A stretch of 64,000 nt of DNA from Sabulitectum sp036743055 (lineage in GTDB: Bacteria; Fermentibacterota; Fermentibacteria; Fermentibacterales; JCC-6). The DNA is taken from positions 10,484-74,483 of the forward strand of contig DAINQE010000007.1 in the NCBI GenBank assembly GCA_036743055.1. The letters run 5' to 3'. The position numbers and the translations under genes are program-made. This document shows positions 1-7,716 of the stretch, in pieces; positions within the stretch are counted from its first letter, which is position 1; the number at the start of each line of letters is the position of its first letter. The notes below the pieces were generated by a model, which was given only the letters and a program-made list of their open reading frames with translations, was not told the DNA's origin and searched no databases.

Positions 1-129
1 GATGATGTGTCCCCGGCTGCGCTGAGGCGAGCCCTGGGATATTACGGAGAAAGGTTCGGCGCTCCCTGCGGAGAGGTGCCGGCCAGCTATGAGGTTCATT
101 TCCTTCTGGCGAGGAGATCCGGGGATTGA
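1..129 (+). CDS. C-terminal end of a BioC-like methyltransferase (partial)
   Basis: Reading frame 1 is open from the window edge to TGA at 127-129, giving 42 residues that end PASYEVHFLLARRSGD. A YEV-x-(F/Y) stretch close to the C-terminus is typical of BioC-type malonyl-ACP O-methyltransferases, which cap the malonyl thioester at the start of pimelate-moiety synthesis. The SAM-binding core lies outside the window, so the call rests on this tail plus context. The stop overlaps the TTG start of bioD (TTGA), which indicates translational coupling in a biotin operon. Another small methyltransferase is possible. Confidence 0.45.
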   Translation, partial: DDVSPAALRRALGYYGERFGAPCGEVPASYEVHFLLARRSGD

Positions 130-806
130 GATCCATTTTCGTAACGGGAACGGATACCGACGCCGGAAAGACCTGGGTAACGGGGGGAATTGCCGCGGCG
201 ATGAGGCTTCGCGGTCTGAACGTTCTTCCTGCAAAACCCGTTCAAACAGGCTGCGTTAACGGAAACGCACCCGATCTCGACAATGCCCTTTCCCTCTGCG
301 GAGCAGTGGTATCCCGGGAACTCAAGGAGCAGCTCTGCCCTGTGCGCTTCCCCACCCCCTGCTCCCCGGACCTGGCCGCGGAACTGGCTGGTGCTTCCAT
401 CGACTTTCAGAAACTCGTCTCATCCTTGAGGAAGCTTGCTTCAGCGAAGTCACTCATCGCCGAGGGAGCCGGAGGGGTCCTGGTTCCGCTGGGGGGCGGA
501 AGGACCATGCTCGACCTGATGAAGGAACTGGGCTGGCCTGTGGTCCTTGTAGTGAGGAACCGCCTGGGGTGCATCAATCACTCGCTGCTTTCCCTTCGAA
601 TGCTTAAGACAGCGGGTCTGGAGGTTGCCGGGGTGGTGATGAACCAGGCGGATCCCCCTGAAGAGCCCGTTTCATCGGCGAATGTCCGGGCAATCGAGGA
701 ATACGGAGGGATCCCCGTCATTGGCAGAATTCCCTTCTCCCCGGATGGAGTAACAGTGGAGATGTTCCGGGAAACCGCCCACCGGCTGGAGAGGTTCCTG
801 AAATGA
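126..806 (+). CDS. bioD: Dethiobiotin synthetase
   Basis: This 226-residue protein is the usual BioD length. It makes dethiobiotin from 7,8-diaminopelargonate, CO2 and ATP in the cytoplasm, the penultimate biotin step. The N-terminus VTGTDTDAGKTWVTGG is the BioD P-loop, followed by the substrate-site lysine region AKPVQTG. EGAGGVLVPL near residue 117 is the second family signature. The start is TTG at 126, overlapping the upstream stop; the P-loop sits at residues 7-17 as in the family, so no later start fits. Its TGA overlaps the ATG of bioA (ATGA, 803-806), so the genes are translated together. Confidence 0.95.
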   Translation: MRSIFVTGTDTDAGKTWVTGGIAAAMRLRGLNVLPAKPVQTGCVNGNAPDLDNALSLCGAVVSRELKEQLCPVRFPTPCSPDLAAELAGASIDFQKLVSSLRKLASAKSLIAEGAGGVLVPLGGGRTMLDLMKELGWPVVLVVRNRLGCINHSLLSLRMLKTAGLEVAGVVMNQADPPEEPVSSANVRAIEEYGGIPVIGRIPFSPDGVTVEMFRETAHRLERFLK

Positions 807-2113
807 GCAACGGCCTTTGTGAACCGGGACACCTGTGGCACCCCTATTCCGACATCGACAAGATGGAGGGGAGATCGTTCCCGGCAATGGCATCCGCCGG
901 CGGCGTTCGCCTTATCGACGATTCCGGGAAGGAGTACCTTGACGGGATCAGTTCCTGGTGGTGCGTTAACCTTGGTCATGGGCATCCCAGGATCGTTAAC
1001 GCTATCGTCCAGCAGGCCCGAACGCTCCAGCATTCCATCATCGGGGGAATGTCGCACGCCATGGCGGACAAGGCTGCGGAAAGGCTTGCGGGGGTAACTC
1101 CGGAGGGGCTGGAGAGGGTGTACCTTGCATCCGACGGGGCAAGTGCTGTGGAAGCCGCGGTGAGGATGGCCCTGCAGTACTGGTGGAACACCGGCAGGCC
1201 TGAAAAGAAGACCATCATCTCCATTGAAGGGGGCTATCACGGCGACACCCTGGGGGCCGTTGGCCTGGGGTTCGTTCCCCGATTCCATCAGCCGGTGGCC
1301 CATGTGGTGAACAGGTCGCCCCAGGCGCCATCGCCTCACTGCTTCCACTGCAAGTACGGGCTCCGCCCGGAAAGCTGCGGCACAAGATGCTTCCAGGGAA
1401 TGGAGATGCTTGTCAGGGAGAACTCTTCGACCACCGCCGCAGTGATAGCCGAACCTCTCTGCCAGGGGGCATCCGGGATAAGGATCTACCCCGCCGAATA
1501 CGTTCGCAGGCTCAGGGAGCTGTGCACCGAAGAAGGAGTGCTCCTCATTCTCGACGAGATAGCGGTGGGATTCGGAAGGACAGGCGAGCTGTTCGCATCG
1601 GACCTGGCCGGGATCTCGCCGGACATCCTCATTCTGGGGAAGTCCCTCACCGGGGGATATCTGCCCATGAGCGCCGCGGTGGTCACCGGTGAGATCTACG
1701 ATTCCTTCCGGAGCACCCCTGAGATGGACAGGACCTTCTACCACGGGCACACCTTCGCCGGAAACCCCATTGCGGCGGCGGCGGCCTGCGAAGCCCTCTC
1801 GATCTTCAGCGAGTCCGGGGTACCGGAGGTTCCAGTGGAGTTCCGTAAGGCGTTCAGCGACATGGAGGGGATTGACGGGGTTCACCGGACCGCGGCGCTG
1901 GGCTGGATGGGAACGCTGGAGATAGAGGCTTCCGCCGGAGGCGGGGAAACCGCGGCAAGGGCGGCTTCCATAGCCCTTTCGGAAGGGCTTCTTGTAAGAC
2001 CGCTGGGGCCGGTCCTCTACCTCTGGCCGCCCCTGGTCTCCACCTCTGAGGATATCTCCCTTATGACCGGTATATTCGCCGGGGCGGTGAAAAAGGCCCT
2101 GGAGGAGCGGTGA
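803..2113 (+). CDS. bioA: Adenosylmethionine-8-amino-7-oxononanoate aminotransferase
   Basis: A 436-residue class III PLP aminotransferase that converts KAPA to DAPA using SAM as amino donor. HLWHPYSDIDKMEG at the N-terminus and SSWWCVNLGHGHP near residue 55 are BioA signatures. The PLP lysine is in LGKSLTGGYLPM near residue 279, preceded by the LDEIAVGFGRTG cofactor region. The length is normal. It overlaps bioD by four bases, and its own TGA overlaps the GTG start of the next gene (GTGA). BioF and BioB are not in the window and may lie upstream. Confidence 0.95.
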   Translation: MSNGLCEPGHLWHPYSDIDKMEGRSFPAMASAGGVRLIDDSGKEYLDGISSWWCVNLGHGHPRIVNAIVQQARTLQHSIIGGMSHAMADKAAERLAGVTPEGLERVYLASDGASAVEAAVRMALQYWWNTGRPEKKTIISIEGGYHGDTLGAVGLGFVPRFHQPVAHVVNRSPQAPSPHCFHCKYGLRPESCGTRCFQGMEMLVRENSSTTAAVIAEPLCQGASGIRIYPAEYVRRLRELCTEEGVLLILDEIAVGFGRTGELFASDLAGISPDILILGKSLTGGYLPMSAAVVTGEIYDSFRSTPEMDRTFYHGHTFAGNPIAAAAACEALSIFSESGVPEVPVEFRKAFSDMEGIDGVHRTAALGWMGTLEIEASAGGGETAARAASIALSEGLLVRPLGPVLYLWPPLVSTSEDISLMTGIFAGAVKKALEER

Positions 2114-2739
2114 GACGGGAAAGATACCTGCACAGGCTGATTACTGGACACCTTGATGACAGGAGGATACCCGCCCTTGAGTCGGGTGTTCCTGCCCTGC
2201 TGGTGCTTGACATGCAGAACTACTTCCTGGATCCGGATTCCCACGCCTTCGTACCCTCTGCTCCAGACCTTGTGGAGCCGCTGAGGGAACTGGCGGAACT
2301 CTTCGAATCCCGCGACCTCCCTGTGATATACACCAGGCACTCGAACACCCCGGAGAATGCCGGGGCCATGGCGAGGAAGTGGAGAACGCTTCCCTCGGCG
2401 GAAGACCCCATGAGTGAGATATGCGGCTCCTTCGACACGTCATGGTCCGCGGTGGTGGACAAGCCGCAGTACGACGCCTTTCTGCACACGCCCCTTCAGG
2501 GGCTTCTTGAGCAGCTTTCCGTTACCTCCGTGGTGATTGCCGGGCTCATGACGGACCTGTGCTGCGAAACCACCGCAAGGGCCGCCTTCACCAGGGGCTA
2601 CGACGTGGTGTTCCCGGTGAACGGTACCGCAACGCTGAACATGGACCTTCACAGGGCGACCACCCTGAACCTGAACCACGGCTTCACGCCTCCGGTGAGC
2701 ATCGGGGCGGTAAGGAAGGCGATTGGCGTTGGCCGCTGA
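2110..2739 (+). CDS. Isochorismatase-family cysteine hydrolase
   Basis: A 209-residue alpha/beta protein of the isochorismatase/nicotinamidase superfamily. The catalytic triad is visible: Asp in LLVLDMQNYF near residue 34, Lys in VDKPQYDAF near 118, and Cys in LMTDLCCETTARAA near 151, followed by the usual RGYDVVFPVNGTAT strand. Substrates in this family include nicotinamide, ureidoacrylate, carbamates and isochorismate; nothing here decides which. It starts at GTG 2110, overlapping bioA, and its end overlaps the next start by 17 bases, so it is part of the same transcript. A role linked to biotin is only an inference from position. Confidence 0.85.
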   Translation: MRRERYLHRLITGHLDDRRIPALESGVPALLVLDMQNYFLDPDSHAFVPSAPDLVEPLRELAELFESRDLPVIYTRHSNTPENAGAMARKWRTLPSAEDPMSEICGSFDTSWSAVVDKPQYDAFLHTPLQGLLEQLSVTSVVIAGLMTDLCCETTARAAFTRGYDVVFPVNGTATLNMDLHRATTLNLNHGFTPPVSIGAVRKAIGVGR

Positions 2740-3532
2740 AACAGTTACGATCATCGGAGCGGGCCCCTCGGGAATGGCCGCGGCGAATCAGCTTTCGCTC
2801 TACGGGATCGAACCGGTGGTGTTCGAACCGGGTGAACCCGGCGGGCTTCTGCTTGAAGCCGGTTCCGTGGTGAACTATCCAGGGGTTCCCGAAGGCATCT
2901 CCGGAGAGGATCTGGTGAAACTCTTCCCCTGTCCCCAAAGACTTGTCCGTGAGAGGGTTACTTCGCTTTCGCGGGAGCCCGGAGGAGAATACATCATTGA
3001 ACATACCTGTGGAACTGTTTCGGCACAGGCGGTGCTTGTTGCCTCGGGAACCCTTCCGGTGAAGCCGGACATTCCAGGCGTGCCGCCGGAGAGGGTTCAC
3101 CACGGCGTACGGAGCACAAGGAAGGCCGAGTTCGCCTCGGCGGCTGTGATTGGAGGCGGTGACGCCGCTCTGGACTACGCCCTTAACCTGTCGAAAAGGG
3201 CTGAGGTCCGGGTATACGCCAGGAGCGGCTTCAAAGGGGCTTCGCCGCACCTTCTCAAGCAGGCCGGGGCTTCCGGACGGATAGCTTTGTTCCCTGAGCA
3301 CGGTGATTTCAGCAGTTTTTCCGAGGACATCGTCGTGGTTGCCTGCGGCAGGGAACCGAATCTGGCATTCCTCTCCCGGGAGCTTGTATGTTCGCCCCCT
3401 GGGAACGGTAGTTACCACCTCTGCGGCGACTGCACCAGCGGCATTTACAGACAGGCTTCCATAGCGGTGGCGGCGGGGGTCAGGGCGGCAATGGCCGTGA
3501 GATCCTTTCTTGAAGGGAACACTGGAAATTGA
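2723..3532 (+). CDS. Thioredoxin-reductase-like FAD/NAD(P)H flavoprotein without CxxC
   Basis: A 269-residue two-dinucleotide-fold protein. The FAD site GAGPSGMAAANQL is at residues 12-24, followed by the TrxR-like GGLLLEAGSVVNYPGVPEGISG. The NAD(P)H site VIGGGDAALDYAL is near 140, and the FAD closing motif CGDCTSGIYRQASIA is near 235. The redox-active CxxC that precedes the NADPH glycines in real thioredoxin reductases is absent, as in ferredoxin-NADP reductase-type members. It starts at TTG 2723 (a second in-frame TTG at 2729) inside the previous gene and ends in a TTGA overlap with the radical SAM gene. It could supply electrons to that protein (inference). Confidence 0.8.
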   Translation: MALAAETVTIIGAGPSGMAAANQLSLYGIEPVVFEPGEPGGLLLEAGSVVNYPGVPEGISGEDLVKLFPCPQRLVRERVTSLSREPGGEYIIEHTCGTVSAQAVLVASGTLPVKPDIPGVPPERVHHGVRSTRKAEFASAAVIGGGDAALDYALNLSKRAEVRVYARSGFKGASPHLLKQAGASGRIALFPEHGDFSSFSEDIVVVACGREPNLAFLSRELVCSPPGNGSYHLCGDCTSGIYRQASIAVAAGVRAAMAVRSFLEGNTGN

Positions 3533-4482
3533 TAGTTGCGGCCTCAAGCGGCAGGGATGACCTGGCAAGGGTTTACATTGTGGAGTACCCCGGGGGAGGA
3601 AGGGTGGAGTGCGCTGAGTCCCTTCAGCCGCCGAAACCCATCGAGGAGAAGTGGGTTATGCTTGTATCCACCCTCTTCGGTTGCCCGGTTGGCTGCCCCA
3701 TGTGCGATGCCGGCACAGGCTACGGAGGCAGGCTTACCGCGGAGGAGATCACCGACCAGATCATGATGATGGTCAGAAAGCGCTATCCTGACCTCAGGGT
3801 TCCCGCAGGGCAGTTCAAAGTGCAGTTCGCCAGAATGGGCGAACCGGCGCTGAATCCGGATGTGATAACGGTACTCAGGGAGCTCCCGGAAAGTATCGAC
3901 GCCCCTGGTTTCATGCCCTCCATCTCCACCGTTGCTCCCAGGGGGACCGACCGCTTCTTCCGGGACCTTATTCAAGTTAAGAACGACCTTTACAGGGGAG
4001 GAAGGTTCCAGCTTCAGTTCTCCCTGCACACCACCGACCCTGAAAGGCGAAGGAAGCTGGTGCCGGTGAAAACCTGGTCCATGGAGGAAATGGCCCGGTA
4101 CGGCGAGGAGTTCATGTCGCCAGGCGACAGGAAGGTTACTCTGAACTTCGCCCTGGCAGTGGATTCGCCCCTTTGCCCCGATGTGCTGCTGGAACACTTC
4201 GACCCCGAGGTATTCCTTCTGAAGATCACCCCACTGAACCCCACCTGCCGGGCAATGGAGAACGGCCTCTCTACCTGTGTGGACCCGGACTCCCCCGACT
4301 CCGCCGCCTCGGTGGTCTCAGCCCTTGAGAAAGCCGGCTACGATGTGATAGTGAGCATAGGCGAGCAGGAGGAGAACCGCATAGGAAGCAACTGCGGCCA
4401 GTACCTGAGGACCTGGCTGGAGAAGGGCAGCGCTCCGGAGGGCGGATACACCTACCCCCTGATGAACGGCTGCCGGGAATAA
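3529..4482 (+). CDS. RlmN/Cfr-like radical SAM protein
   Basis: A 317-residue radical SAM enzyme. The cluster cysteines are in GCPVGCPMCDAGTGYGG (C-x3-C-x2-C, about residues 53-60). Several stretches follow RlmN order: RLTAEEITDQI, MGEPALN (SAM-contacting GEP), ISTVAP, LQFSLHTTDPERRRKLVPV, LLKITPLNP, and SNCGQYL near residue 288, matching the RlmN ACGQL segment that carries the methyl-carrying cysteine. The other mechanistic cysteine of RlmN, seven residues before the cluster, appears to be Leu here. It is therefore a divergent member with unknown substrate rather than clear RlmN. Its TTG start overlaps the flavoprotein stop, and it is the last gene of the biotin-linked operon. Confidence 0.75.
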   Translation: MIVAASSGRDDLARVYIVEYPGGGRVECAESLQPPKPIEEKWVMLVSTLFGCPVGCPMCDAGTGYGGRLTAEEITDQIMMMVRKRYPDLRVPAGQFKVQFARMGEPALNPDVITVLRELPESIDAPGFMPSISTVAPRGTDRFFRDLIQVKNDLYRGGRFQLQFSLHTTDPERRRKLVPVKTWSMEEMARYGEEFMSPGDRKVTLNFALAVDSPLCPDVLLEHFDPEVFLLKITPLNPTCRAMENGLSTCVDPDSPDSAASVVSALEKAGYDVIVSIGEQEENRIGSNCGQYLRTWLEKGSAPEGGYTYPLMNGCRE

Positions 4483-4525
4483 CTGGACCCTTCGCTGTGT
4501 ATAAAGGAAAAAGAAAGGAGAGGTC

Positions 4526-5401
4526 ATGATCCCGCTGATGCCGTTCCTTGTTGATACGATGATACCCATGGATGGTCCATACCTGAACAACATAGTTCAC
4601 GAATGGGGCGTGGTGGTCTTTCAGGAGTCCGGCGCTCACATGGCCGGAGGCCTGGGAGACGGCATGAGCTTCTATGATCAGAGCGACATCGACGCCTGCG
4701 CCGAGGCTCCGGTGGTCTGGATACACGGGGAACCCTTCACCGGTGCCTTCACGGTGAATCTGCCCGAAGGTCAGAACTTCACTTTCCTGTATCCCGAGCC
4801 ATGGGACCTTTCCGACATTCAGGCAACATGGCGCATCGAGGCTGACGGTTCATCCGGGCACATGAACGAGGAGCTGGTCCCGGTTTTCGGACCGTTCCAG
4901 GCTGCTTCCGTATGGTGGGAAGCGGTTCCCTCGCTGGATCTGTACTTCCCTGATGAGGACAAGACCGCAAACTACATCTACTACGAATGCACCGTGGGTT
5001 CCGACTTCTGTGATCCTTTCCTGGAATGGAACTCCGGGGGATCTCCGAGTCTCAGTGAGGGATTCCCGGAGGAAGCCCTGTACTTCATTGACGGGAGGGC
5101 CATGACATTTTCCCCGCCGGCCAGAGGCCTTATCGACTGGAGCTTTTCCGGTGAAGGTCTCACGGAGGATCAGATACAGGAGATCCTCTGCGGCTGGGCA
5201 GGCGGAATGCTGAAGTCATCGGAGATAGATGCCCTATGGGAAACATGGAAGCCATACTGGCGGCAGGGAAGCTGGGTGGTCTTTCCCATTCCGGAGGAAC
5301 ACCATTTGGACATAAGCCGGATTACCCTGTCGATAGACCGCACAAGGACAGTGGAGTACGAAAGGCTCTTCCTGGGCGCTGTCAGGCTCGATCCCCGGTG
5401 A
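4526..5401 (+). CDS. Conserved-looking protein of unknown function
   Basis: A 291-residue acidic, Trp- and Asp-rich protein that I do not recognise. A good ribosome binding site (AAAGGAGAGG) precedes the ATG. The first residues are hydrophobic (MIPLMPFLVDTMIP) but too short and proline-broken for a convincing signal peptide. The body looks like beta-strand-rich globular sequence, with a cluster of paired Trp residues near 230-245. It is separated from the biotin operon by 43 bases. Its last 20 bases overlap the end of the convergent adenosine-deaminase gene. Confidence 0.6.
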   Translation: MIPLMPFLVDTMIPMDGPYLNNIVHEWGVVVFQESGAHMAGGLGDGMSFYDQSDIDACAEAPVVWIHGEPFTGAFTVNLPEGQNFTFLYPEPWDLSDIQATWRIEADGSSGHMNEELVPVFGPFQAASVWWEAVPSLDLYFPDEDKTANYIYYECTVGSDFCDPFLEWNSGGSPSLSEGFPEEALYFIDGRAMTFSPPARGLIDWSFSGEGLTEDQIQEILCGWAGGMLKSSEIDALWETWKPYWRQGSWVVFPIPEEHHLDISRITLSIDRTRTVEYERLFLGAVRLDPR

Positions 5402-6590
5402 CCCTCTCGAAGTACTCCATGCATTTGCGCACGTAGTCCCGCTTCTCCCGATAGGTGCCGGGGAAGAAGCTCCGCTTGAAGCCATAGACGATCAGGTTCT
5501 TCAGCTCCCTCATCGATAGATCGAAGGCGCTCACCGCCTTGAACACCTCGTCGGTTACCGTGGTGTGTGACACTGTACGGTTGTCGGTGCAGATGGAACA
5601 GGAGAGCCTGTTGTCCACCATGTGTCGGAAGGGGTGGTCCTCCAGCCTTTCCAGGCTGGGATCGGTCTGCATGTTGGATGTAAGGCAGACCTCCAGGGTT
5701 ATCCTCCTGTCGGCTATGAACTGCACCAGGTCGTCCACGTACCTTTCCCTGTCGAGGATCTCAGGGTCGCTTATGGCATCGGGGTTGAAGAGCGAAGTTC
5801 CATGCCCTATCCTGTCGGCTCCCAGCTCGGTGATGGCCTGGTAGATGCTTTCCGGGCCGTAGGCCTCGCCGGCGTGAACCGTTTTCTTTATGAAGTTCCT
5901 CTGGGCCAGCATGTAGGCCTCCCTGTGGTGCACAGGGGGGTTCCCCTTCTCGGAACCGGCGATGTCTATGCCAACCACCGGGATCTCCAGTTCCTTCCTG
6001 GCCTTGATGCCGGCGCCCACCAGCTCCAGTGAGGCAAGGCCGAAGATCTTCTGCTCGGTGGAAAAGGAGTGGACCGATATTATGTCCCTGAAGTAATCAG
6101 AGAAGTGCTTGTTGAAATACCTCATTGCGCAGGTGATGATGCCGTACTCGAAGGGGGGCTCCTCCCCCTGCATCACGCTGGGCCTGTGGTTGAACTCCCT
6201 CTTTGCCCGGGCCAGCCCGCCGTCCACCGCCTGTATGGTCTGCAGGAGGTTCATGGAACCCCCCGCATGGAGCTGCGGGGCGAACCGAACTTCGATGTAC
6301 CGCACGCCCTCTTTCTGGTTGTCCACCGCCAGTTCATAGGCGATGCGCTCTATGTTCTCCCGGGTGCGCATCACTGCGCATGTGTACCCGAAGCCCTTCA
6401 GGTAATCGTCGAGGCTTTCATAGCTGTCCTTGAATACTGTTTCCCTGAGTCCCTCAACGGTGGTGCTGGGAAGCTCCACCTTCTCGGAACGGGCAAGCTC
6501 TATGAGGGTGGGTATCCTGATGGAACCGTCGAGGTGGAGGTGGAGGTCGGTCTTGGGCATTCTTTCGATGAGTTCTCTTGTTATCTCCAT
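5382..6590 (-). CDS. Adenosine deaminase family protein
   Basis: A 402-residue zinc-dependent amidohydrolase. The metal ligands and catalytic motifs of the ADA/AMP deaminase family are in order: TDLHLHLDGSIR near residue 15, GIDIAGSEKG, HAGEAYGPESI, DRIGHGTSLF, LEVCLTSNMQT and CSICTDNRTVS. It probably deaminates adenosine or a related purine. It is slightly longer than classic ADA (about 340), so an adenine or modified-nucleoside deaminase is possible. A xanthine dehydrogenase locus nearby supports purine breakdown. It lies downstream of two small membrane-protein genes on the same strand, 64 bases away, and its ribosome binding site is inside an inverted repeat. Confidence 0.88.
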   Translation of the reverse strand: MEITRELIERMPKTDLHLHLDGSIRIPTLIELARSEKVELPSTTVEGLRETVFKDSYESLDDYLKGFGYTCAVMRTRENIERIAYELAVDNQKEGVRYIEVRFAPQLHAGGSMNLLQTIQAVDGGLARAKREFNHRPSVMQGEEPPFEYGIITCAMRYFNKHFSDYFRDIISVHSFSTEQKIFGLASLELVGAGIKARKELEIPVVGIDIAGSEKGNPPVHHREAYMLAQRNFIKKTVHAGEAYGPESIYQAITELGADRIGHGTSLFNPDAISDPEILDRERYVDDLVQFIADRRITLEVCLTSNMQTDPSLERLEDHPFRHMVDNRLSCSICTDNRTVSHTTVTDEVFKAVSAFDLSMRELKNLIVYGFKRSFFPGTYREKRDYVRKCMEYFERVTGDRA

Positions 6591-6592
6591 GT

Positions 6593-6617
6593 CATTCCCT
6601 TTCGTGTTCCGGGAATG
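6593..6617 (-). promoter_or_regulatory. Hairpin occluding the ribosome binding site of the adenosine-deaminase gene
   Basis: On the minus strand CATTCCC and GGGAATG form a perfect 7-bp inverted repeat with an 11-base loop. The right arm contains the AGGGA ribosome binding site, just 2 bases before the ATG at 6590. Folding would hide the site, suggesting translational control (inference). Confidence 0.45.
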
Positions 6618-6654
6618 ATACTAAACTGGGAAGCCCCCTGGGAGTGCACCGCGT

Positions 6655-7104
6655 CTAGCCCATATGAATGTCGTCGGGATTGGACGGGTTGACTTTCACG
6701 GCAATGGTTGTACCCGCGGAGAACTGGGCAAGGGCGGTAAGGGGGATGACCTGTTTGTGAACCACTTCCTTTGCCCCGTGAACGGGAGAATGGACTAGAA
6801 GCCTGAATCTGAGTCTGGGCTGGTTGTTGATGTAGGTGCCGGTCTCCGAGACCTCCAGTATCTCCGCCTGGGCGTCCATCCAGTTCGCCTCCCGGTAGGC
6901 CCGTTTCCTGTTGGCAATGGTGGCGAAGAGGATCACCCCGCCGGTGGAGAGGGCGAACATGCCCGCCATTACCCAGAAAAAGATGTTTAGGGGATGGCCG
7001 TCGTCGGTTCTTGCGGTGTCCGGCACCAGGAAGCCGGCAACGATGAACCCCAGGATCAGGACGCCGAAGATCCCCACCACTCCATAGTTGATCACCGTTC
7101 TCAA
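6655..7104 (-). CDS. DUF3592-like small membrane protein (copy 2)
   Basis: A 149-residue protein with two N-terminal membrane segments (about residues 8-27 and 42-63) and a soluble beta domain. That domain reads ILEVSETGTYINNQPRLRFR, then a conserved VIPLTALAQF, and ends VNPSNPDDIHMG, the pattern of DUF3592-type proteins. It is clearly paralogous to the gene immediately upstream (TGTYIN-QP, VTEL-like and NP/DPDD motifs shared), a tandem duplication with a 13-base spacer. A ribosome binding site (GGAGGG on the minus strand) precedes the ATG. The function of the family is unknown. Confidence 0.7.
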   Translation of the reverse strand: MRTVINYGVVGIFGVLILGFIVAGFLVPDTARTDDGHPLNIFFWVMAGMFALSTGGVILFATIANRKRAYREANWMDAQAEILEVSETGTYINNQPRLRFRLLVHSPVHGAKEVVHKQVIPLTALAQFSAGTTIAVKVNPSNPDDIHMG

Positions 7105-7117
7105 CCTCTTCCCTCCT

Positions 7118-7573
7118 TCACATCAGATGTACTTTGCTGTAGTCGTCAGGATCCACTCTTACATTCACTTCCGATCCCGGCTGGAACCCGGACAGCGCCG
7201 TTACGGGCAGAACCTGGATAAGACGGGCTTCGAACCGTTCACCCTCCGGCGGATCAACCAGCAGACGCAGTTCCACCTTGGGCTGCCTGTTGATGTATGT
7301 GCCTGTCTCGGAGATGGCGGTGACCTTCGCAGTTGCCTGAAGCCAGTTCGCCTCAATGAACGCCCTTTTCCTGTTCAGCACCGCCGCCCTGGCAAGCAGA
7401 ATGAGGTTAATGGCAAGGAACAGCCCCCCCATGAAGAAGAGGAAACCGGGAAGGGGGCTGGACTCGCCGGATGGGAGCTTCGAAGGGACAAGAAAACCCC
7501 CTGCGAGAAAGGCTGCGATCACCGCCGAAAAGAGGATCAGCGCCGTGGGATTCGCCTTGGTCCTGACCGGCAT
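7118..7573 (-). CDS. DUF3592-like small membrane protein (copy 1)
   Basis: A 151-residue paralogue of the next gene with the same plan: two membrane helices (about 12-30 and 45-64), a KRAFIEANW linker, then a beta domain containing ISETGTYINRQPKVELRLL, VLPVTALSGFQPG and VRVDPDDYSKVHLM. The pair probably forms one operon on the minus strand that may extend into the adenosine-deaminase gene. Its start faces the promoter of the plus-strand secreted protein across a 143-base divergent intergenic region. Confidence 0.7.
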   Translation of the reverse strand: MPVRTKANPTALILFSAVIAAFLAGGFLVPSKLPSGESSPLPGFLFFMGGLFLAINLILLARAAVLNRKRAFIEANWLQATAKVTAISETGTYINRQPKVELRLLVDPPEGERFEARLIQVLPVTALSGFQPGSEVNVRVDPDDYSKVHLM

Positions 7574-7659
7574 TATTCCCTGCCCTTCCAGTACTCATAA
7601 CTTAAAAAGAAAACTGCCCGGGGCAAAGGGAACTCTTTCCAGGGTCCTGTGTTGTTTCG

Positions 7660-7688
7660 TTGACTATTTCTTACCAATTTGGTATTGT
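7660..7688 (+). promoter_or_regulatory. Sigma70-type promoter for the UGA-containing secreted-protein gene
   Basis: TTGACT (7660-7665), a 17-base spacer and TATTGT (7683-7688) lie 29 bases before a GTG start that has an AGGAGG site at 7706-7711. Together these say the gene is meant to be transcribed and translated from 7717. Confidence 0.65.
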
Positions 7689-7716
7689 TTACAAACTCAA
7701 ACGACAGGAGGACGAA

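Noticed and set aside
578..1885. 435-codon open frame on the minus strand opposite bioA
   Set aside because: bioA and bioD have full family signatures on the plus strand. The antisense frame is low-complexity Arg/Gly/Pro sequence produced by GC-rich codons.
2684..3568. 294-codon minus-strand frame opposite the flavoprotein
   Set aside because: It is the shadow of a gene with clear FAD and NAD motifs and has no ribosome binding site or protein-like pattern.
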